From contig JBLIOD010000036.1 of NCBI GenBank assembly GCA_047639475.1, positions 1 through 28,356 of the forward strand: a DNA stretch of 28,356 nucleotides, given 5' to 3'. The notes beneath the pieces were generated by a model. It was given only the letters and a program-made list of their open reading frames with translations. It was not told the origin of the DNA and searched no databases. The DNA comes from JAAELZ01 sp047639475. Its GTDB lineage: Bacteria > Pseudomonadota > Gammaproteobacteria > Arenicellales > Poriferihabitantaceae. The translations under genes and the position numbers were made by a program. This document shows, one piece after another, positions 1-7,633 of the stretch. Position 1 is the first letter of the stretch; every line of letters begins with the position of its first letter.

Positions 1-120
1 CTGACTAACTGGAATTTGACTCCTCGAATTTCTGTTTGGAGCGCTCGCAAAATTTGCTTGGATTTAATTGTAAAAGAACCGTTGAAACCACGCTTCACTT
101 AATTAGCTAGGCTGTTTCAG
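1..120 (-). promoter_or_regulatory. rRNA-operon-like leader with boxA element
   Basis: Read on the minus strand, this stretch follows the two tandem promoters and contains GTTCTTTTACAATT (plus positions 66-79), close to the rrn boxA antitermination core GCTCTTTAACAATT. It is followed by a CAAGCAAATTTTGCGAGCGC stretch like the leader text that follows boxA upstream of 16S rRNA in gammaproteobacteria. No open reading frame of note lies here. The 16S gene itself is not in the window; I infer that it begins beyond the left edge. A tRNA operon leader is the main alternative. Confidence 0.6.
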
Positions 121-275
121 GAGCGCGCATTATATGCAGTTATGCAGATAGTGCAAGCGCTAAATTTAACTATTTTCGAGTTAAATTTTGAACAAGGAAA
201 ACGACTCATTGCCCTCTTCCAAATTGGCTAAAACTAGTCGTTCAAGCCCCTCTGAAGGAGCGCGCATTATATGCA
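119..275. repeat. Direct repeat of a 20-bp promoter core
   Basis: The 20-mer read on minus as TGCATATAATGCGCGCTCCT occurs at plus 119-138 and 256-275. It covers the -10 and discriminator of the two tandem promoters. The flanks do not match, so the identity is limited to the functional core. Confidence 0.8.
121..156 (-). promoter_or_regulatory. rrn-type promoter P2, leftward
   Basis: On the minus strand a -35 TTGCAC (plus 151-156) is separated by 16 bp from a perfect -10 TATAAT (plus 129-134), followed by the GC-only discriminator GCGCGC. An A/T-rich tract (plus 161-180) lies upstream where an UP element would be. GC-rich discriminators are the hallmark of ppGpp/DksA-sensitive stable-RNA promoters. 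Confidence 0.7.
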
Positions 276-293
276 CTTTGAACGGCATAGCAA
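258..293 (-). promoter_or_regulatory. rrn-type promoter P1, leftward
   Basis: This is the second promoter of the tandem pair, 137 bp upstream of the first. Its -10 TATAAT (plus 266-271) and GCGCGCTCCT discriminator are identical to those of P2. The -35 is the weaker TTGCTA (plus 288-293), again with a 16 bp spacer, and the DNA upstream (300-350) is very A/T rich. The tandem P1-P2 arrangement matches rRNA operons. Confidence 0.6.
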
Positions 294-390
294 CCCTAAA
301 TTAAGGTTAATTTCATTTATTTTTGAAGTACTAATAAACAACCAGTTTAATCACTTTTAAACAATGTATTTACAGGAGATAGCACACAAA

Positions 391-410
391 AAGCCAGCCG
401 AAGCTGGCTT
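391..410 (-). terminator. Rho-independent terminator after the cpoB/DUF937 transcript
   Basis: An 8-bp stem AAGCCAGC/GCTGGCTT closes a 4-base loop, which is UUCG when transcribed from the minus strand, an exceptionally stable tetraloop. A run of five T follows on the minus strand. It ends the pal-cpoB-DUF937 transcript and insulates it from the rrn-type promoters to the left. Confidence 0.85.
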
Positions 411-432
411 TCTTTCACCTTTAATCGGCTTA

Positions 433-964
433 CTAGAAGAATCTAACAGCTAGGCTTAGAATGTCATCCATAATCGAGCCATCATTATCAGTATCTAGCC
501 ATCCACGCAGCAAACCAACGCTACTTGACGAACCACCACTTAGTGCAGCTCCGCCTTTCTTTTTCATCATCCCCATTACTTCCATAGCAATAACCGGTAA
601 CATCTTCTTTAACACACTGCTACTAACTCCCGACTTTTGGGCCACCGAGCCCACCACATTACGGCTGACATCTTTACTGCCCAGGATGTGCCCAAGAACA
701 TCATTGCCTTCATTAATGGTGTCATCCTAATTCCAAAGACCCGAAATCATTCAAAGTTCGCTCATGATTACCTTTACCTAAAGCATCCAGCAAAGAGCCC
801 ATCCCTTTCTTTGATTTAGAGCTACGCTGCAAACCACGCGTCAAAGCTGGAGCCAAGCCTTTGATGGCAGCTTGTGCCATTTTTTCGTTAATGCCGAAGC
901 TTTTAGCTATCTGACCTACTAAAGCTCCACCACTTTCCCTCAACATTGAATCGATAAGTCCCAT
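433..964 (-). pseudogene. DUF937-like gene with a one-base frameshift
   Basis: Two adjacent frames together make one DUF937/YidB-like protein of unknown function. The first (964 to 722) begins MGLIDSMLRESGGALVGQIA and runs to a GNHER motif. The second covers 720-433, reading INEGNDVLGHILGSKDVSR, then a VAQKSGVSSSVLKKMLP helix and a C-terminal DTDNDGSIMDD acidic motif. Removing one G of the GG at 726-727 gives the continuous reading SLELDDTINEG, so a single inserted base explains the break. The gene starts 18 bp after cpoB in the same direction and is followed by a strong terminator, so it was probably the last gene of the pal-cpoB transcript. A programmed frameshift is possible, but I see no convincing slippery heptamer with a stimulatory structure. 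Recent inactivation or a base-call error is more likely. Confidence 0.75.
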
Positions 965-982
965 GAATTAATTCTCTGTATT

Positions 983-1867
983 TTAGTTTGTCAGCCCACG
1001 CTGAATTCTGAGTAGTCGTGATTCCGCAGAAATAGCCACTGGATGATCAGGATATCGTAGTTTAACGTCTTCAAATGTAATTTTGGCATTTTCGTAATCG
1101 CCAATGTCATACCGAACATAACCCACCTTTAACAAGGCTTCAGGAACACGGTCACTACTTGGATACTGTGTCACCACCGAACGAAACGCGCGAATAGCTT
1201 TTGCATACTGTCTGTTGACATAATTGGCCTCACCTACCCAGTAGCTTGCATCGTCTGCCAAGCCGCCGTCAGGATGTTGCCGTACTAACTGTTCGAACAC
1301 CAAAATTGCATCATTATAGTTAGACTGCTTCAGATGATTGAAACCTTGGTCGTATAGTGCTTGCTGGTCGCCGCTGTTAACCACTACAGTAGTTTGTTCA
1401 TCAGCCGCCTCGGGAACAACCGTATTCCCTCCTACCGTTACTTGTGAGGCGGTATCTAATGGCTCCTCTATGGTTTCCACTACAAATCCAGTAGGCACTT
1501 CAGGAACAACGCCAGCCGCACCTACTTCGGTTGAAGACGTTGTGAGCTGTCTAGTTTCCGCAACGCGCAAACGCTGATCTAAGCCTTGATATAAATCCTG
1601 TTGGCGCTGTTTAATATTTTCGACATCAAATTGTTGTTCTTCAATTATATTTCGCAATTGACGGATTTCTCGTTGTAGTGCGCTTATTTCATTGAGCAAT
1701 CGTATGGCTTCTGGCCTAGGCGCTGGTGCGACTTCTTCGACCGCAGTCGGTCCAGTAACTTCGGCCACCTCAACTGGCACTAACCCGATCCGCGACCCAC
1801 CACACGCAGTTAAGCCCACACAGAAAACCCCAATTAGTGCTATTGATTTACATTCAGTAAATTTCAT
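983..1867 (-). CDS. cpoB: CpoB/YbgF, Tol-Pal system TPR protein, with a lipobox
   Basis: CpoB coordinates peptidoglycan synthesis by PBP1B with Tol-driven outer-membrane constriction at the septum. The 294-aa product has an N-terminal export signal, a coiled coil at about residues 55-105 (LLNEISALQREIRQLRNIIE), an acidic linker to about 165, and C-terminal TPR repeats (about 170-290: ALYDQGFNHLKQSNYNDAI, ASYWVGEANYVNRQYAKAI, ALLKVGYVRYDIGDYENAK). This order is diagnostic of the family. The signal ends in LTAC with Cys22, a lipobox, so the protein may be lipid-anchored, whereas the E. coli protein is a soluble periplasmic trimer. It lies downstream of pal in the same direction, separated by a hairpin. 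The ATG lacks a strong Shine-Dalgarno sequence. Confidence 0.92.
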   Translation of the reverse strand: MKFTECKSIALIGVFCVGLTACGGSRIGLVPVEVAEVTGPTAVEEVAPAPRPEAIRLLNEISALQREIRQLRNIIEEQQFDVENIKQRQQDLYQGLDQRLRVAETRQLTTSSTEVGAAGVVPEVPTGFVVETIEEPLDTASQVTVGGNTVVPEAADEQTTVVVNSGDQQALYDQGFNHLKQSNYNDAILVFEQLVRQHPDGGLADDASYWVGEANYVNRQYAKAIRAFRSVVTQYPSSDRVPEALLKVGYVRYDIGDYENAKITFEDVKLRYPDHPVAISAESRLLRIQRGLTN

Positions 1868-1891
1868 TCTTATATATTAGTTTTAACGTTA

Positions 1892-1917
1892 AAAAACCCG
1901 CTTTTACCCGGGCTTTT
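1892..1917 (-). terminator. Terminator/attenuator between pal and cpoB
   Basis: On the minus strand AAAAGCCCG pairs with CGGGTTTTTT (nine pairs, one G-U) around an 8-base loop, and the stem runs straight into T residues. It lies 26 bp after the pal stop and 24 bp before the cpoB start. It probably lowers read-through from pal into cpoB rather than separating them completely. Confidence 0.7.
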
Positions 1918-1943
1918 ATATTGAGTGACTGACTTATAAAGGC

Positions 1944-2495
1944 TTACTGATAAATAATCTCAACCCGACGATTTAACGAATAGGCTACTTCATCATGACC
2001 TAAAGCCACCGGACGTTCTTCACCATAAGACACCAATTGAACACGCCCACCATCAACCCCATAAGCTGCGAAAAATCGCGAAACGATTTTCGCGCGATCT
2101 TCAGCCAAAGCCAAGTTATATTCGCCTGTACCTCGCTCATCAGCATGGCCTTCAAGCGTTAGATAAATCTCTGGGTGATCCGCCAAGAACTGACCATGGG
2201 CTTGCGCCACTTGGTCACCTTCGAAAGTCAAGCTACTTGAGTTGTATTCAAAATAGATAGTTCGCTTGCCCAATGGATCATTCTCATCAATACCCATTGG
2301 TCCACCATCGACCCCTAGCCCCATAACATCGCCATCGAGAGCGCTGCCGACGATTGTCTCGTCCATTGACTCGCCTGAATCATCACCAACTTCTCCAACT
2401 TGTACACTTTCCTGCACCTTCTTACCTGCACAAGCGGTTAAGAATGCGCTGACAACCATGACCAAAGCGAATTTATATAGTGATTGGGTTTTCAT
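1944..2495 (-). CDS. pal: Pal, peptidoglycan-associated lipoprotein
   Basis: Pal is an outer-membrane lipoprotein that binds peptidoglycan and TolB; it links the outer membrane to the wall and gathers at the division site. The 183-aa product has a lipoprotein signal ending LTAC (Cys22), an acidic Gly/Asp/Ser-rich linker (about 30-75), and an OmpA-like domain (about 78-183). That domain begins with TIYFEYNSSSLTFEGDQ and holds the diaminopimelate-binding signature LEGHADERGTGEYNLALAED and a C-terminal SLNRRVEIIYQ. The ATG is preceded by a good Shine-Dalgarno (AGAGGA). It follows tolB with a 103-bp gap. Length and domain are typical. Confidence 0.97.
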   Translation of the reverse strand: MKTQSLYKFALVMVVSAFLTACAGKKVQESVQVGEVGDDSGESMDETIVGSALDGDVMGLGVDGGPMGIDENDPLGKRTIYFEYNSSSLTFEGDQVAQAHGQFLADHPEIYLTLEGHADERGTGEYNLALAEDRAKIVSRFFAAYGVDGGRVQLVSYGEERPVALGHDEVAYSLNRRVEIIYQ

Positions 2496-2598
2496 TGTAT
2501 ATCCTCTGATTTTCTCAATTTTTAGAACGTTTATTTACGCACTTTAGTCTAGGTTGAACCGAGGAACGAAGCTAAAGTTACCTTATATTTTGGGCTGA

Positions 2599-3888
2599 TT
2601 ATAGTTGTGGCGACCAAGCTGGCGCCTTAACAGGATCTGCTCCGAATCTTAACACTTGTTGTACGCTCGCATCGGTAGAAACTGCTGATAAAACGTTCCT
2701 GCCGCCCTTAACCGTGGAGTATAAAATCATCTCACCGTTTGGAGCAAAGCTCGGCGACTCATCAAGATAACTATTAGTCAGTGTTCTAATGGTCCGTGTA
2801 GACATTGAATAAATGCCGACCTTAAAACCACCATCAACATCGGTGATTAACACCAATTGTTTGCCGTCCGGTGAAAAAGATGCCCGCTGATTAGAACTAC
2901 CATTAAACGTTAGTCGCTTTGCTTCACCGCCGAACGAACTCACCTGATAGATCTGAGGCCGGCCAGAACGACCGGAGGAAAACACCAAACTTCTACCATC
3001 TGGTGACCATGAAGGAGAGGTATCAGGCGCCCTATTATTGGTAATCCGGCTTAAGTTGCCTGACAATAAGTTCTTTACATATATCTCTGAGTTGCCATCT
3101 TTGGACAAACTCATTGCCAATTTTGCCCCATCCGGCGACCAAGCCGGGGCCGCATTAATACGCGGATACTCTGCCACTATAGAGCGCTGCCCCGTGCGCA
3201 GGTCTTGCTGGTAAATCATCGAGCGTTTCTTCTCAAAAGAAACGTAAGCCAAGCGTTGCGCATTCGGTGACCAAGCTGGCGACATAATGGGATGACGCGA
3301 CTTAAGGATGGTTTTTTCGTTATAACCATCAGCGTCAGCGACTTGTAAAAAATAACGCTTATTTTCCGATACCCCGTTAGTCTTGACATAAGCCATTTTA
3401 GTGTCGAATGCACCCGGTATTCCGGTCATTTTCTCGTAGATACGATCGCTGATTTTGTGCGCCACCTTGCGCAAAAGAGAACTCTTTACCCCAGTATATG
3501 AATAAGCGTCCAACTGCGACTCTCCAAACACATCTAACAAGCGAAAAGTAACGTTATATGAATCGGTTGCGAGTTGCTTTACGTCGCCAATAACAATGGC
3601 GTTCATTTTTAACAAGCGCCAGTCCTTATAACGAACCTCGGACAAAGAAGCGGGCATACTCAAAAAATCGCTGACTGGCAATGGCTCAAAGCGACCACTA
3701 CGGGCTAAATCAGACGCAACGATTTCCCAAATTGGTTGCGACAACTTCTGAGTCGGACGAACTGCAAAAGGCACAATCGCTACGGGAATAGCGGCGTTTA
3801 TACCACCAGAGTTACTAATTGTAATTGCCGCATTCGCTGAAAGTGTGAGCGCAATAAATAATAAAGCCGCGTGTAACAAGTTTTTCAT
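2599..3888 (-). CDS. tolB: TolB, periplasmic beta-propeller protein
   Basis: TolB is the periplasmic partner of Pal; TolA pulls it off Pal when powered by TolQR. The 429-aa product has a Sec signal (MKNLLHAALLFIALTLSANA), an N-terminal alpha/beta domain (about 35-160), and a C-terminal propeller built of WSPDG-type repeats (SPAWSPNAQRLAYVSFE, APAWSPDGAKLAMSLSKDG, SPSWSPDGRSLVFSSGRSG, RASFSPDGKQLVLITDVDG, SPSFAPNGEMILYSTVKGG). Length is the usual one. The start lies 15 bp after the tolA stop, so the two are co-transcribed. Nothing unusual is seen. Confidence 0.97.
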   Translation of the reverse strand: MKNLLHAALLFIALTLSANAAITISNSGGINAAIPVAIVPFAVRPTQKLSQPIWEIVASDLARSGRFEPLPVSDFLSMPASLSEVRYKDWRLLKMNAIVIGDVKQLATDSYNVTFRLLDVFGESQLDAYSYTGVKSSLLRKVAHKISDRIYEKMTGIPGAFDTKMAYVKTNGVSENKRYFLQVADADGYNEKTILKSRHPIMSPAWSPNAQRLAYVSFEKKRSMIYQQDLRTGQRSIVAEYPRINAAPAWSPDGAKLAMSLSKDGNSEIYVKNLLSGNLSRITNNRAPDTSPSWSPDGRSLVFSSGRSGRPQIYQVSSFGGEAKRLTFNGSSNQRASFSPDGKQLVLITDVDGGFKVGIYSMSTRTIRTLTNSYLDESPSFAPNGEMILYSTVKGGRNVLSAVSTDASVQQVLRFGADPVKAPAWSPQL

Positions 3889-3903
3889 AAATAGTTTTAC
3901 TGT

Positions 3904-4893
3904 CTAGCTCGAGTGATCGTATTTAATGGTGCTTTCAAAGTATCGAGAGTCGGTTGGTATGGGCAATGGAGAGGCTTTCAAGATCGCTCTTTTGCCCTCT
4001 TCATCATATAACGCATTACCACTGCTGCGCTTGAGCTTTACATTTACCACATGCCCGCTGGGCTGAAGCTGAATTATATAATAGGCTCTTAAGCCATTTG
4101 AAAATAACTTGATATTAAATTCATTGTTTACTGCCTGCTTTATTCGCCCTACCGCAGCGCGCCAAGCAGCATTTTTCTCACCTTGTATTCTTTCACTTTC
4201 AATTTGAGCTTGCATCGCTGCTTTTCTAGCACGCTGATCCGCCGCCGCCTTTTGACGCGAGGCTTCTGCCTTTTTCTTTTGATCCGCGATCTTCTTTTTA
4301 CGCGCTTCTTCTAATTTACGCTTTTTCTGGGCTTCAGCCTTTTTCTTGCGCTCTTGTTCTTTTTTGAGCTCTTGCTGCACACGCTTTTTCTCTTCTTTTT
4401 TCTTCTTCTCTTCTTGTTTCTTTTTCCTAATTTTTTCTTCTTCACGCTTTTCCTTTTCTTGTTGTTTTTTCTTTAACGCCTCTTGCTTCTTCTTTTCGGC
4501 TAAATCAAGTTTGGTTTTCGCCTTGTCATCGCACTCAAGCTGCAAGCGCTCTGCTTCCACTTTACTGTCAACCTCGTACACAACACCATCACATTCGTAT
4601 TTGTATTTTTCTTTGAGCTTAGGCTTTGGTTTTTCTTCAATAATGGGTTCCGGTTCCGGCTGCTCGATTTCCTTTATCACGGGCTCTGGCTCTGGTACAG
4701 GCTCCGCTACCTGCAAGGGCTCAATAAGCTCGTCCAACACCATCGTGGCTTGCATGGTGGGCTGAGCGATGGGCTTTGATGCTGTACTGAAATCTAAGTT
4801 CAACACAATCAAACCGAGCAATACACCGTGAACTACCAGCGCCAGAACAAAAGCACGAGCATTCTGAAAATAATTGCTGAGCTTTAACTGCAT
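3904..4893 (-). CDS. tolA: TolA, inner-membrane energy transducer
   Basis: TolA spans the periplasm and transmits the TolQR proton-motive force to TolB and Pal. The 329-aa product has a short cytoplasmic start, one membrane segment (about 13-33, FVLALVVHGVLLGLIVLNLD), a Pro/Glu region (about 58-92) and a long Lys/Glu/Arg-rich helix (about 125-240, poly-KKK/EEK repeats). A C-terminal TonB_C-like domain (about 245-329) includes YYIIQLQPSGHVVNVKLKRS. A short segment (about 97-124) with cysteines near 101 and 121 sits between the Pro/Glu region and the helix, which is unusual for a TolA stalk. The helix is strongly biased in codon and base use, and the antisense reading there is an artefact of this. 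Confidence 0.95.
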   Translation of the reverse strand: MQLKLSNYFQNARAFVLALVVHGVLLGLIVLNLDFSTASKPIAQPTMQATMVLDELIEPLQVAEPVPEPEPVIKEIEQPEPEPIIEEKPKPKLKEKYKYECDGVVYEVDSKVEAERLQLECDDKAKTKLDLAEKKKQEALKKKQQEKEKREEEKIRKKKQEEKKKKEEKKRVQQELKKEQERKKKAEAQKKRKLEEARKKKIADQKKKAEASRQKAAADQRARKAAMQAQIESERIQGEKNAAWRAAVGRIKQAVNNEFNIKLFSNGLRAYYIIQLQPSGHVVNVKLKRSSGNALYDEEGKRAILKASPLPIPTDSRYFESTIKYDHSS

Positions 4894-4949
4894 TGGATGA
4901 GCGTTATTAGTGTTACAAGGCGTAACACTGAATCAATGAATGGCATCAC

Positions 4950-5372
4950 TTATTGCTCCGACGCTTTAGTGGCCATCCCAACGCGCTTAACGCCTGCAGC
5001 CTGGAGCAATACCATTCCTTCTACAATTTTCCCATACGGTACTGCCGCGTCACCGCGAACCACAAAGGGGGTTTTCTTTTCTTGCTTTAGTGTACTCGCT
5101 GCTTTTCTTTGGATATCTGAAATGGAAACTTCAGGCTCCTCATTATCATTTAGGTAATAATCACCATTCGACGTCACTGTCAACACGAAGGGTTCTAATT
5201 CAGGGTCATCTAGCGGAGAAGCATCCGCTGACGGCAATTCCACATCAACGCCAGTGCTTAACAAAGGCGCTGTCACCATAAAAATAATCAGCAACACCAG
5301 CATCACATCAATGTAAGGGACGACGTTGATTTCGCTCATCATACGGTTCTTGCGGCGGCGACGAATATTCAT
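4950..5372 (-). CDS. tolR: TolR, proton-channel subunit
   Basis: TolR is an ExbD-family inner-membrane protein that, with TolQ, forms the proton-driven stator energising TolA. The 140-aa product has a basic N-terminus (MNIRRRRKNR), one membrane helix (about 19-40) with the essential proton-carrying aspartate at about residue 22 (VVPYIDVMLVLLIIFMV), and a periplasmic domain. The region near residue 100 (FVVRGDAAVPYGKIVEGMVL) is the conserved ExbD/TolR motif. Its start is 3 bp after the tolQ stop, implying translational coupling. Confidence 0.96.
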   Translation of the reverse strand: MNIRRRRKNRMMSEINVVPYIDVMLVLLIIFMVTAPLLSTGVDVELPSADASPLDDPELEPFVLTVTSNGDYYLNDNEEPEVSISDIQRKAASTLKQEKKTPFVVRGDAAVPYGKIVEGMVLLQAAGVKRVGMATKASEQ

Positions 5373-5375
5373 CGG

Positions 5376-6059
5376 CTAGTCCTTTGACGTCACCACTTGG
5401 CGGTTAACAATACTTAGAAACTCTTCCATGAAAATCTCGTAGCGAGAGCCCAAACGCTCTGTCTTAGTGGCCAAACGATTATAAGCTATTACGGCAGGAA
5501 TGGCGGCGAACAAACCCATAGCGGTGGCTATTAACGCCTCGGATATACCCGGCGCTACAGTGGCAATGGTCACCTGCTTCATTGCACCCAATGAGCGGAA
5601 GGAATTCATGATCCCCCAAACAGTGCCGAACAAACCGACGTAAGGGGACGTTGAGCCCACCGTCGCAAGGAAAGGTAAGTGGTGTTCAAGTTCGTCAATT
5701 TCTCTATTCAGCACCACGCGCATCGCTCGGTTTACGCCATCAATGATTTCGGTACGACCTAAATTGGGGTTTTTCGCTAAACGTGAATACTCTCTGTAAC
5801 CTGCCACAAAAATGGCCGACATACCTTCACTTTGAGCGTTATCTCCTGCCCACGTATGGTGCAAACGATTCATATCACCTACCGACCAAAAATCGTCTTC
5901 AAAATCGTCTGCGCTGTTTTCTAAGCGCTTAAGCTGAGACGATTTTTTAAAAATAAACGTCCAGGAGACCACTGACGCCAATAGCAATATAAGCATCACT
6001 AACTGCACGATAAAGCTAGCGTTTAAAATTAGGCCAATTATTGAAGAATGAGGATCCAT
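5376..6059 (-). CDS. tolQ: TolQ, proton-channel subunit
   Basis: TolQ is an ExbB/MotA-family inner-membrane protein that surrounds TolR to form the proton channel. The 227-aa product has three membrane helices: about 12-34, about 133-157 (GSTSPYVGLFGTVWGIMNSF) and about 170-195 (ISEALIATAMGLFAAIPAVIA). The long cytoplasmic loop lies between the first and second. The G-x-x-GTVWG and A-x-GLFAAIPAV motifs are the family signature. Length is normal. It follows ybgC by 10 bp and is the first gene of the tolQRA block proper. Confidence 0.96.
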   Translation of the reverse strand: MDPHSSIIGLILNASFIVQLVMLILLLASVVSWTFIFKKSSQLKRLENSADDFEDDFWSVGDMNRLHHTWAGDNAQSEGMSAIFVAGYREYSRLAKNPNLGRTEIIDGVNRAMRVVLNREIDELEHHLPFLATVGSTSPYVGLFGTVWGIMNSFRSLGAMKQVTIATVAPGISEALIATAMGLFAAIPAVIAYNRLATKTERLGSRYEIFMEEFLSIVNRQVVTSKD

Positions 6060-6069
6060 TTTTAGGTGC

Positions 6070-6483
6070 TTATACTCTAGTTAATAAGGGGTGATTCGTT
6101 AACGACTGCGGTATTGCAATCGGCCGAAGCGTGTCTTTTGATACGGTAACGAGATTGATATTCGCAATGGTGATTAACTCTTCACCGCGCAACACAGTTT
6201 GTTTTAAAACCATTGATACTCTTTTTAGTTGCACCAACTCTGCGGTAACCATTAGCTGATCATCTAACTTGGCTGGGGCTTTGTAGCTGATATCCAAAGA
6301 AGCAACAACAAACAAACAACCATCTTGGGTGTTAATTTCACCAATAGGCCGGCCTAAAGAACGCAACCACTCATTTCGGGCGCGCTCCATATAACGTAAG
6401 TAATTAGCGTGGTACACCACCCCGCCCGCATCAGTATCTTCGTAATATATGCGTACCGGCCAAGAAAACACCTTTTCACTCAT
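6070..6483 (-). CDS. ybgC: YbgC, acyl-CoA thioesterase of the Tol-Pal cluster
   Basis: YbgC is a hot-dog-fold thioesterase acting on acyl-CoA/acyl-ACP species and linked to phospholipid metabolism. The open frame extends upstream to 6585, but homology begins at the ATG at 6483, preceded by a GAGAAA Shine-Dalgarno, so I use this start (137 aa). The active-site region is YYEDTDAGGVVYHANYLRYM, with the catalytic Asp at residue 18 and the conserved His at residue 25. It heads the tol-pal cluster, 82 bp downstream of ruvB, as in E. coli and Pseudomonas. Confidence 0.93.
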   Translation of the reverse strand: MSEKVFSWPVRIYYEDTDAGGVVYHANYLRYMERARNEWLRSLGRPIGEINTQDGCLFVVASLDISYKAPAKLDDQLMVTAELVQLKRVSMVLKQTVLRGEELITIANINLVTVSKDTLRPIAIPQSLTNHPLLTRV

Positions 6484-6565
6484 AGCTTTCTCACAATTGC
6501 TGACACTGATACATTGAATGCGGTGAATATACGAGATGCGCATGAATTGGTCATTAACCGCACCC

Positions 6566-7627
6566 CTAACTGATAGAATCGTCAAACAAAGCTTGTTGCG
6601 GATGACTAGCAGGCGGATTCAAACCTAAATGTTGCCATGTTGCACGCGTAGCCATTCGTCCTCGCGGGGTGCGCATCATAAAACCTTGCTGGATTAGGTA
6701 GGGCTCAATCACATCTTCTATGGTACCTCTCTCTTCACTAATGGCTGCAGCTAAACTGTCAACCCCAACTGGGCCGCCATCAAATTTCTCAATTAAAGCA
6801 ATCAACAAATTGCGATCAAGGTTGTCCATTCCATGCCTGTCTACCTCTAGCATTTCCAAAGCCTTACAAGCTATATCCATGGTGATAATGCCATCGCCTT
6901 TAACCTGCGCATAATCACGAACCCTGCGCAGCAATCTATTGGCAATTCTTGGCGTGCCTCTTGAACGCCCTGCGACTTCCAACACGCCTTCGTCTTCGGT
7001 AGCAATACCCATGATTTTGGCCGAACGTTTAACAATGCTTGCCAAATCTGCTTTATTGTAAAACTCTAAGCGCTGGACAATACCAAAACGATCACGCAGC
7101 GGTGACGTCAGTAATCCAGCTCGCGTGGTGGCGCCAATTAAAGTAAATGGCGGCAAGTTCAACTGTATCGAACGCGCCGCGGGCCCTTCACCTATCACTA
7201 TATCTAGTTGATAGTCTTCCATCGCTGGGTATAAAATTTCTTCTATCGCGGGACTTAAGCGATGAATCTCATCAATGAACAACACATCATTTTCTTCGAG
7301 ATTAGTCAACATAGCGGCGAGGTCGCCCGCTTTCTCAATGACCGGTCCAGAAGTTTGGCGCATGGTTGAGCCCATTTCTGTCGCCAAAATATTTGCCAAT
7401 GTAGTCTTGCCTAACCCCGGAGGGCCAAACAACAATACGTGATCCAACGCTTCGCCGCGTTGCCGGGCCGCTTGGATAAATATAGATAACTGATCTTTGA
7501 GCTTTTCTTGCCCCACAAACTCACTCAACGTGGGTGGGCGCAAACTTCTATCCAAAGCTTGTTCATTCATATTATCTTGCTCTATTGAGCCAGACAACAT
7601 GGGGTCGCGTTCGTTGGAGTATTGCAT
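6566..7627 (-). CDS. ruvB: RuvB, Holliday-junction branch-migration motor
   Basis: RuvB is a hexameric AAA+ ATPase that drives branch migration of Holliday junctions with RuvA. The 353-aa product shows Walker A (FGPPGLGKTTLANILA), Walker B (VLFIDEIHRLSP), sensor 1 (TLIGATTRAGLLTSPLRDRF), the arginine finger region and the C-terminal winged helix (EPYLIQQGFMMRTPRGRMAT). It is a little longer than the roughly 335-aa norm because of a nonconserved N-terminus before RSLRPPTLSEFVGQ. In-frame ATGs a few codons further in are possible starts. It begins 6 bp after ruvA. Confidence 0.97.
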   Translation of the reverse strand: MQYSNERDPMLSGSIEQDNMNEQALDRSLRPPTLSEFVGQEKLKDQLSIFIQAARQRGEALDHVLLFGPPGLGKTTLANILATEMGSTMRQTSGPVIEKAGDLAAMLTNLEENDVLFIDEIHRLSPAIEEILYPAMEDYQLDIVIGEGPAARSIQLNLPPFTLIGATTRAGLLTSPLRDRFGIVQRLEFYNKADLASIVKRSAKIMGIATEDEGVLEVAGRSRGTPRIANRLLRRVRDYAQVKGDGIITMDIACKALEMLEVDRHGMDNLDRNLLIALIEKFDGGPVGVDSLAAAISEERGTIEDVIEPYLIQQGFMMRTPRGRMATRATWQHLGLNPPASHPQQALFDDSIS

Positions 7628-7633
7628 TATCGC

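Noticed and set aside
433..657. Separate small gene starting with GTG
   Set aside because: It is the C-terminal half of the DUF937-like protein; the coding similarity continues upstream to about 720 without a start site.
4346..4765. Open frame antisense to tolA, Ser/Phe/Cys rich
   Set aside because: Low-complexity complement of the Lys/Glu-rich tolA helix; no Shine-Dalgarno, no family.
6484..6585. Upstream extension of YbgC by 34 residues
   Set aside because: Residues before MSEKVFSWPVRIYYEDTDAG have no resemblance to the family, and the ATG at 6483 has a Shine-Dalgarno.
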